7,865 nucleotides of DNA from Chitinophagales bacterium. Lineage in GTDB: Bacteria > Bacteroidota > Bacteroidia > Chitinophagales > UBA2359. This document shows, piece by piece, positions 1-5,700 of this stretch. Each line of letters begins with the position of its first letter. Within the stretch, counting starts at the first letter, position 1. The stretch is from the NCBI GenBank assembly GCA_020629335.1, contig JAHDDN010000250.1:1-7865 (forward strand). Reading direction: 5' to 3'. The position numbers and the translations under genes were made by a program. The notes below the pieces were generated by a model that saw only the letters and a program-made list of their open reading frames with translations, did not search any database and was not told the origin of the DNA.

Positions 1-92
1 ATCTCTCCGCGAGCAAAGCGAGCAGTCTGACAGCGAAGCGGTCTCTCAGCGAACGCAGTGAGCGGTCTAACATCTCACAGCGAAGCGATCCC
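1..92. repeat. Degenerate array of short GC-rich AGCGAAGCG-type words
   Basis: This stretch is much more GC-rich than the gene beside it and is built from variants of one short phrase. CAGCGAAGCG followed by GTC or ATC occurs near 31-43 and 78-90, and related words (GCGAGCAAAGCGAGC, AGCGAACGCAGTGAGCGGTCT) fill the space between. The units are separated by TCTCA/TCTGA-like spacers and are imperfect, so there is no clean period. The array runs into the stop-codon side of the hydrolase gene and probably continues left of the window. Similar words recur inside the repeat element at 1056-1946 (for example near 1858-1872). Its function is unknown. It could serve as a 3' structured region for the hydrolase transcript, but no classical hairpin plus T-run is visible. 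Confidence 0.55.
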
Positions 93-884
93 CTATCTAA
101 AAATCCGCCCCATCTCCTTCTGATAAACCCGACTAATAGGCACATTATTATGACCACACCTATCAACAATATGCAGATCAATATCGGGCTTAACTTCTTT
201 CAACTTTAATGCGTGTGCATGTGGAATTAACTCATCCGAATTACCATGAAAAATAGTGATAGGACATCCTACCTTTTCTATATGCTGCTTGGTATTTAGC
301 TTAAATTTAATAATAAATCGAGGAATAATCGGCACTTTTTCCAAAATCAAATCTTCTAAGCTGGAATAAGGCGATATTAAAATCAATTGCTTCGGCTTAT
401 TTTTAGCAGCTAATTGGGTAGCCATACCAGATCCCATAGACGTGCCTGAAAGTATGATTCTTTCTTCCGAATACTTATTTTTCAAAAAATCATAAACTAA
501 TTGTGCATCCTCCATTAATTGAGATTCACTCAGTATGCGTCCTTCACTCTTTCCATAACTTCTATAATCCAAATATAGCACATCATAACCATTCTCAATA
601 TACAAATTCGCTCCCGTTCCCCACTGATCAATCGTCCCGCCATTTCCATGTAGAAATAAGACCACTCCCTTACTTTCAACTGATTTAAAAAGCACAGAAT
701 GCAAGCTAGTATTATCGGCGGTTGTTAAATTAACTTCCTCAAAATTCTCATCAAATGGATATTGATAGCCCTTAGACAATTTTGTCGGGTTGAATAATAG
801 ATTTACTTGTACAAAATATAGGATAATGCACACTATTATATAAAGTAATACCAATAAAGGGAGTCCGTACTTAATCCATTTCAT
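93..884 (-). CDS. Membrane-anchored alpha/beta hydrolase (serine hydrolase, ABHD/BEM46-like)
   Basis: The 263-residue product has one N-terminal hydrophobic segment (about residues 7-29) that should anchor it in the inner membrane, followed by a full alpha/beta-hydrolase domain. Visible family marks are the oxyanion-hole HGNGG (79-83), the DYRSYGKSEG strand-turn (106-115), the nucleophile elbow GTSMG (147-151, Ser149), the acid in GNSDELIP (Asp217) and the catalytic His in CGHNN (His245). All three triad members are present at the expected spacing, so it should be active. The architecture matches the ABHD12/13/17 and BEM46-like group, whose bacterial members hydrolyse ester, thioester or amide bonds. 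The substrate cannot be read from the sequence. The ATG at 884 is preceded by an A/T-rich leader without a Shine-Dalgarno, as usual in Bacteroidota, and an in-frame stop lies just upstream. It is transcribed away from the other genes and appears monocistronic within the window. Confidence 0.93.
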   Translation of the reverse strand: MKWIKYGLPLLVLLYIIVCIILYFVQVNLLFNPTKLSKGYQYPFDENFEEVNLTTADNTSLHSVLFKSVESKGVVLFLHGNGGTIDQWGTGANLYIENGYDVLYLDYRSYGKSEGRILSESQLMEDAQLVYDFLKNKYSEERIILSGTSMGSGMATQLAAKNKPKQLILISPYSSLEDLILEKVPIIPRFIIKFKLNTKQHIEKVGCPITIFHGNSDELIPHAHALKLKEVKPDIDLHIVDRCGHNNVPISRVYQKEMGRIFR

Positions 885-920
885 TTTTCATTATTTCATT
901 CAGGTGCTTATACTCAAAAA

Positions 921-954
921 CAAATTTGATTCCTATTTAACGCTCAATCATCAA
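921..954 (-). promoter_or_regulatory. Possible Bacteroidota-type promoter for the hydrolase gene
   Basis: On the minus strand the octamer CAAATTTG (921-928) differs by one base from the Bacteroidota -7 consensus TAnnTTTG. A TTG lies 23 nt further upstream (complement of 952-954) and another 16 nt upstream (945-947), bracketing the usual spacing to the -33 element. The -7 box would sit about 36 nt before the hydrolase ATG, a plausible leader length. The match is imperfect and the region is AT-rich, so chance agreement is quite possible. Confidence 0.22.
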
Positions 955-990
955 CAAATGTTACATTATATTTTCATGCAGTAAAGTAAA

Positions 991-1088
991 GTCCGCAGCA
1001 CAAGCAAAATAATTCGTCATTCGTAATTTTTAATTCGTCATTAAATTAGGCGCATCCGCTGCCTTAGTAAAACCAAAGTGCGCAGCAC
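991..1088. repeat. Two tandem starts of the repeat-element module, partly duplicated
   Basis: GTCCGCAGCAC at 991-1001 and GTGCGCAGCAC at 1078-1088 differ by one base and lie 87 nt apart. Each is followed by A-rich sequence, then a run of ATTCGT/ATTCAT/CATAGT-like words, then GGCGCA (1049-1054 and 1135-1140). The first unit therefore looks like a truncated extra copy of the left end of the longer arm at 1056-1277. A third copy of the 11-nt key word is on the minus strand at 1914-1924. The rest of 885-1055 shows no gene. Confidence 0.5.
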
Positions 1089-1277
1089 AAAACATTCATT
1101 GTTCATAGTCCATAGTTCATCATTCACCGAAGGAGGCGCAGCGTCGGGCTATCCGCTCTTATGTGGCTATGCTGCTCCTACTCCACTAAGCGCTGCTTGT
1201 CTGCCCTTCGGGCCAGCCATCGCATCACTAAGTTCCGTAAGTCGCATCATATACGCCACATACCGCTTCTATCCCTA
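1056..1277 (+). repeat. Left arm of a long diverged inverted repeat
   Basis: This segment aligns over its whole length, by eye and with a few indels, to the reverse complement of 1724-1946. Exact shared blocks include GTGCGCAGCAC, CTTATGTGGCTATG, CGTAAGTCGCATCAT and CGCCACATACC, and both arms end in ATCCCTA. A frame open from GTG 1078 to 1347 covers most of it, but I do not call it a gene. Between the arms the corresponding codon changes are almost all amino-acid-changing (TAT/TGT, CTC/TTC, GCT/GTT, CCA/TCA, TCC/TTC). That argues for a non-coding element. Its type is not recognised with certainty. Confidence 0.75.
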
Positions 1278-1285
1278 TGCGGGCT

Positions 1286-1387
1286 TAAATGAAATGACAT
1301 ATCTCAACTTGCCAGAATGCAATAGCCCCTTTTTTGATACTCCTTAAAATAAATCCTTGTTTCCTAGGAGATATGTCATTTCATTTA
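1286..1387. repeat. Perfect 20-bp inverted repeat with 62-nt spacer
   Basis: TAAATGAAATGACATATCTC at 1286-1305 is matched exactly by its reverse complement at 1368-1387. The match stops sharply at both ends. The enclosed 62 nt hold no gene, but include a run of six T after GCCCC (about 1325-1335) and an A-rich part. A 20-bp perfect stem in otherwise diverged surroundings suggests either a small mobile-element-like insertion (MITE/REP type) or a strongly folded transcript. The word GACATAT also borders the hairpin at 1436-1452 when read on the minus strand, linking the two structures. Confidence 0.75.
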
Positions 1388-1435
1388 CCAATCACAAGCA
1401 AGATGCTTGCATCAAATGATTTGGCATTTATATGT

Positions 1436-1452
1436 CGCCCCATTCGGGGCTT
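1436..1452 (-). repeat. REP-like palindrome, copy 1
   Basis: Read on the minus strand, this is AAGCCCCGAATGGGGCG followed by ACATAT. GCCCC and GGGGC form a five-pair GC stem around a four-base GAAT loop. Short palindromes of the type GCCCC-loop-GGGGC followed by GACATA are a pattern I associate with REP elements mobilised by RAYT (IS200/IS605-like) transposases in Bacteroidota. That link is from recollection of the family, and no transposase gene is in the window. The identical 17-nt core occurs again 70 nt to the right. Confidence 0.6.
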
Positions 1453-1505
1453 GAATTTATTTATGCTTTTGGGGGGAGAACTGCATCCACCCCCTATTTA
1501 AATGA

Positions 1506-1522
1506 CGCCCCATTCGGGGCTT
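1506..1522 (-). repeat. REP-like palindrome, copy 2
   Basis: The 17-nt core is identical to 1436-1452, in the same orientation and offset by exactly 70 nt. The left flanks also agree (ATTTA, one base, ATG, one base, then the core), while the right flanks diverge after CTT. Between the copies lies a G-run (about 1470-1476) facing a C-run (about 1490-1495), which could form a third stem. The rest of 1523-1609 shows nothing recognisable. Confidence 0.6.
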
Positions 1523-1640
1523 ATTGCATCGCAATCCAGAAATTTTGGTCGATGCTTTATTCCCGACTTGCTAAGTATATTGGTATTCATTATTAGTGCC
1601 CGTTCAAGTGATCCTTTCACTTCGTTCTGGAGGACATATT

Positions 1641-1716
1641 ACTAGCGCAAAGCGATGAGTGCATAGCGTGTAGCCTGTTTATGCTCATCGCTCATCACTA
1701 TGCGCTCATCGCTAGT
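1641..1716. repeat. Long imperfect hairpin built from GATGAGCG words
   Basis: ACTAGCG at 1641 is complementary to CGCTAGT at the right end (1710-1716). Further in, CGATGAGTGCATAG on the left pairs with CTATGCGCTCATCG on the right with one G:T-type mismatch. The left arm carries about six extra bases (CAAAGC). The loop side contains two more CTCATCGCT-like words, so the structure is also internally repetitive. It abuts the right arm of the larger inverted repeat. No T-run follows on either strand, so it is not called a terminator. Confidence 0.55.
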
Positions 1717-1723
1717 TTTGGCT

Positions 1724-1946
1724 TAGGGATGGTAGTGGTATGTGGCGTCAATGATGCGACTTACGAAACTTAGGCGCACGCAGGCTGGCTTTAGCAGACA
1801 AGTGCGCCTTAGTGAAGTAGGAGCAACATAGCCACATAAGAACGGACAGCCCGACGGCTGCGCTTCGCTTGCAATGCGTAATGCATAATGATGAATGATA
1901 AATATTTTGGCTCGTGCTGCGCACTTCGCCCTTACGAGCGCAGCAG
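1724..1946 (-). repeat. Right arm of the long diverged inverted repeat
   Basis: The reverse complement of this segment aligns with 1056-1277, as described there. The variable part of the arm (about 1868-1912) is a run of ATTCATC/ATGCATTACGCATT-like words. It replaces the ATTCATTGTTCATAGTCC-like words of the left arm, so this stretch evolves differently from the conserved core. Two overlapping minus-strand frames of 73-77 codons cross the arm. They have no domain-like composition and are treated as chance. Confidence 0.75.
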
Positions 1947-1967
1947 TAAGCCCCAAATAAATGCATC

Positions 1968-2078
1968 ATGATGAATTTTTATGAGGATTTAAACAAAGGC
2001 CAAAAAGCCGTAGAAATCTGGCATTATATGGTCTTTTTGCTAGATAAAAGGGCGAAATCCACTGAATTAGCTGATTGA
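1968..2078 (+). CDS. Possible small protein or gene remnant (36 codons)
   Basis: A double ATG (1968 and 1971) opens a short frame ending at TGA 2076-2078. The product begins MMNFYEDLNKGQKAV and ends in RAKSTELAD. Its composition is protein-like: charged residues and a central hydrophobic stretch (EIWHYMVFLLDK) that could form an amphipathic helix. The in-frame upstream stop is at 1947-1949, next to the end of the repeat arm. The frame therefore begins almost exactly where the repeat element ends, and this could be the stub of a gene disrupted by it. I do not recognise the sequence. No clear ribosome binding site or promoter supports expression, and chance is a serious alternative. Confidence 0.25.
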   Translation: MMNFYEDLNKGQKAVEIWHYMVFLLDKRAKSTELAD

Positions 2079-2208
2079 TTTAGCTATTTGGGGCAAAAAG
2101 GCTGAATATTAAGGAGATAATTATATTTTTTGGTGATAAATGATTAATTTAAGTAGTTTAAATTTAGTTTCAAATAGAAGAATACAATCATATAAAAATT
2201 AAGATAAA
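2079..2208 (+). promoter_or_regulatory. AT-rich leader upstream of the secreted-protein operon
   Basis: This very AT-rich stretch should hold the promoter for the two plus-strand genes, but no clean TAnnTTTG box is present. The closest, around 2124-2132, has one base too many between TA and TTTG and lacks a well-placed TTG. A 7-bp AT palindrome, AATTTAA-GTAGT-TTAAATT (2146-2164), is visible. The bases before ATG 2209 are A-rich with no Shine-Dalgarno, as expected for Bacteroidota. Confidence 0.3.
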
Positions 2209-2745
2209 ATGATATTAGCAAACAATAGCAAAATATGGATATTGCTGTTGCTTTGTGGACTGGGATTTTTAATGACTTCAGAGGTGAATGGACAGAGAGG
2301 AGTGGTGCAACAGGCACCGACGAAGGAAGCTCTAATTTTTCAGCCTGATGAAGCACAGATTAAGACTTTTTTGAAGGAATTACAGACCTCACTGACTTGC
2401 GAACAAGCGTTTGAGGAATTGTATCCTTATTTTTTTATGGATGAGAAGGAGTGTAAGGAATATATTTATGAATTGAAGGGGCAAAATTATCCAGATGTGA
2501 ATGTGCATGCAGCTCCTATGTTTTTACGGATGTCGACCGATGTTCGAACTTATTTACAAGATTTATATGGGGATATTAAAGGATTAGAGCTGGTCAAAAC
2601 GAATACTCGTTATGGCAGTACTGATGCGATGAAATTGATCATATTGAAAGTCAATTTTGATCGGGAAGATGGGGGCTACCAATCGGCTAAATTGGCTTTG
2701 GTGGATACGGAGAAGGGCTATAAAGTCCTCAATTTGGATAATTGA
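2209..2745 (+). CDS. Small secreted protein of unknown function
   Basis: The 178-residue product begins with a typical signal peptide: a short polar start, a hydrophobic core at about residues 9-22, and likely cleavage near VNG-Q (28/29). The mature part is an acidic, mostly alpha-helical first half (about 45-125) with two cysteines, Cys64 and Cys82. A strand-like second half (about 127-177) ends LALVDTEKGYKVLNLDN. The helix-then-sheet layout with two Cys could be a small compact exported domain, but I recognise no family. No lipobox is seen, so it should be periplasmic or released. It ends 31 nt before the giant gene on the same strand with no terminator between. The two are probably co-transcribed, and this protein may act in export, folding or anchoring of the large one. 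That role is inference from position only. Confidence 0.85.
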   Translation: MILANNSKIWILLLLCGLGFLMTSEVNGQRGVVQQAPTKEALIFQPDEAQIKTFLKELQTSLTCEQAFEELYPYFFMDEKECKEYIYELKGQNYPDVNVHAAPMFLRMSTDVRTYLQDLYGDIKGLELVKTNTRYGSTDAMKLIILKVNFDREDGGYQSAKLALVDTEKGYKVLNLDN

Positions 2746-2776
2746 TTTTGACAACAACTCTCAAACTTTTTAGGCT

Positions 2777-5700
2777 ATGAAGACAGCTATACAAAAACTA
2801 CTACTTTTATCCTTTATTTCTTTCTTGACTTGTGCCAGTATAATAGAAGCGCAAACCCAATATAATGATGGGAGGATTCAATTGCGTGTCTGGCTGCATA
2901 AGGTGTGGTCCAGTGCGAATTGTGATGATACTGGCGAACAGGAATATGTATATCGAGGAATTAGGGTGCGCCCTAACACTGATGTAACTGGTATTGGTTG
3001 GTCGCCAAATGATCTCAATTTAAGAGTAGACGGTAGTGAAAATCGTTGGTGGGATCAGTCGCAATGGAGTGGCCAACAAGTTCCTGGAGGCAGTGGAAAT
3101 TGGCCTATGAGTATTGATGGCAATGGGGTGTTATTATTAGATATCACTTATGGTTCTACTAGTGTTCCAACTGCATTTGATTGGTCTGTTGGTGAGATGT
3201 TTGAGGATGATAATACTAATTGTCCTTGGCCTTGTGGTGGCGGAACGGATCAGTGGACTTATAATCCCAGTTTTTGTTGTGGGGTTTTGGGTGACGATAA
3301 TTATGTAGGTTATAGTCAAGGAACATCTATAAATCCATTTAGAGGGGCACCAGAGGGAGAAGTCCATTATGTACAAACAGATGTATTGGATTCGGGTGGT
3401 GCAGAAGATGATAGATATGCTATCATATTTGCTTTTCAATGGGATTGGGTGGATCCACTACCACCATTATGTCCTGCTCCAAAATATGATGACGGGCCTG
3501 TTGATTTAGAGGTCGATCTTTTTGGTATTTGGAGTGATAGCGATTATGATTGGGGGTTCCAATGTGTGTTTGGTTCTGCTGATGTAGAAGATTTACGATT
3601 AAAATATAGAGCCACTGATAATTTAACGGGCTTTGCTGGCGCACCAGTATGCTATACGGGAGCCAGCCAACAGGTTCCGCAATGGAATACTTTAAGCCCT
3701 AATCCGATGGCTAATTTTTTGACAGAAAACTATACGACAGCAGATATAGATTTTGAATCTTTTGATTTGGAATTAGAACTTTGGGAAGAAGATGGTTGTG
3801 GAGCTGATTGTGATTTTGATACTGGCTGTACATTGGGATTAGCGGATGATGATGCCCATTATTTTAATACAACAGGACAAATTTCTTGGCGAGACAGCCC
3901 TCCGAATACTTATAATTTCTTAGATATTCCTCTGAGGAATAATAGCTCTGATTATGACAATTGGACGCTATGGATTAGATACCGTTGGCAACAAGGACCG
4001 CCTGTTATACTCACTCAGCCTTCACCCAATGATCAGACTTTATGTGTAGGGACTCCTACTACCCTTTCGGTTACTACTCAAAATGTTACTTATTATCAAT
4101 GGCAGTGTACAGAGGTAACTGGGCCAGCAGGACCAAGCTGTCCTGACCCAGCAGATTGGGTAGATATTCCAGGAGCTAATTGTGCGGATTTTACTCCGCC
4201 CCAAACTCCTGGTACTCGAATTTATAGATTGGTTGGTATGAATCGCACTGGGGCTGGTAGTACTGGCCCTACAGGTGATCGATTGGCAACCGTCATATCT
4301 GATTGCGTAAGGATTACTTACTTCCCTTATGCCCCTGATATTCAAAGTGTGGCTTGTGGGCAGGGAATTGTAGCGGGTACTCCTTATACTTTTTCTATTC
4401 CAGTGCCACCAGCAATAGGAGCCGTAGCGAATCCTGTTACTTATACTTGGACGGTCAGCCCTGGTGGTGCAACGATTAGTAATCCTAATAGTACGACTAC
4501 TGACATTACTTTTCCTGATGTTGAAGGAGCTTACACTATTAGCCTAACAGTATCTGATAATTGCGGTGCTGTAGATGCTGTTTCTACTTGTAATGTTACT
4601 GTGTCCTTAGATTATTGTGGCTACGTTTATGTATCAGATAATTTAGGAAGTGATGCCAATATTGGCAGTCCAGACGATCCCGTTCAAACCATTAGTGCAG
4701 CCTTATCTATAGCAAGTAGTTCTGGTGGCGCCAGAAACATTATTCGTTTAGAAGAAGGCACCTATACGGAAAGTGGTATTGTAGATTTGGTTAGTAATAT
4801 AACGATGCAAGGAAATTATACGGTCAGTGGTGGGAATTGGATTTACGATTCCAGCCCTGCTACTCCAACAACGATTAATTTAGGTGGATTTGAGAGTATT
4901 GATAATGATACGGAACACGTTATCGGATTTAGGTCTAACGGATTAACTGGCTGGGTCTTACAAGATTTAGTCATCAATACGATTGATACGCCAACTGGTG
5001 CTACTCCAAGTGGACGAGGGCGTTCAAATTATGGTGTTTGGATAAATAACTCAGATAATTATACGATTAAAAGATGTCAAGTTAATAGTGGTAATGCAAC
5101 TAATGGTATTGGTGGAGTGGCTGGTGCAAGTGCGGGGAATGGACAAGGAGGATTTAATGGAAGCACTGATAGCTGTAATGATGATGATTTTTTATCAGGT
5201 GGAAATGGTGGAAATGGTGGAGCAAGTCCAGTAGGCAATGTAGGAGGTGATGGTGGTCGTGGTGGTAATGCTGCTGGTCAAGGGCAAAGAAGTCGCCCTT
5301 GTAATGGTAATGCAGGCACAGGGCCATCTCCAGGAAATGGAGGAACCACTCCAGGTACCCCTTGTCAAAACAATTATAGTTCGACAGGAAGTAGTTGCGG
5401 TAAGAATAATGGTGAACTGGGTAACGACAATGCTCAAGATGGAGGTAATGGAAATAGCTTTGGTGGTACTCCTGCTGGCCCTACACATGTTTTCAATGCC
5501 TACTATTTACCTAGTGGACAAGCAACAAGCGGTGGTCACGGAAGTGGCGGCGGTGGCGGTGTTGGAGGTGGTTCCAGCTCTGGAGAAGACGGTGGATGGG
5601 GTTGTTTTGGTAATTATGGAAATAGTGGTGCTGGCGGCGGCGGTGGCGGTGGTGGCGGCGAAGGCGGTACTGGAGGATGGGGCGGTGGCTCTTCCTTCTC

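Noticed and set aside
503..688. Plus-strand frame of 61 codons opposite the hydrolase
   Set aside because: It lies entirely antisense to the catalytic domain, whose motifs are intact on the minus strand.
1078..1347. Plus-strand frame of 89 codons in the left repeat arm
   Set aside because: It starts at GTG, coincides with the inverted-repeat arm, and its differences from the other arm are mostly non-synonymous, so it looks non-coding.
1286..1387. Rho-independent terminator between the hydrolase and downstream genes
   Set aside because: The stem is AT-rich with a 62-nt loop and no T-run directly after it, and the hydrolase is transcribed leftwards, away from this site.
1723..1969. Two overlapping minus-strand frames (73 and 77 codons) in the right arm
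   Set aside because: Both cross the same repeat in different frames, with no signal peptide, domain or ribosome-binding context.
2124..2132. -7 promoter box for the gene at 2209
   Set aside because: The TA to TTTG spacing is one base too long and no TTG lies at a suitable distance upstream.
2777..2860. Lipoprotein signal for the giant protein (Cys at residue 19)
   Set aside because: The residues before Cys19 are F-L-T, which does not fit a lipobox, and a better signal peptidase I site follows at residue 25.
3137..4345. Minus-strand frames of 73-101 codons opposite the N-terminal part of the giant gene
   Set aside because: They are antisense to a well-supported coding frame and have no recognisable features.
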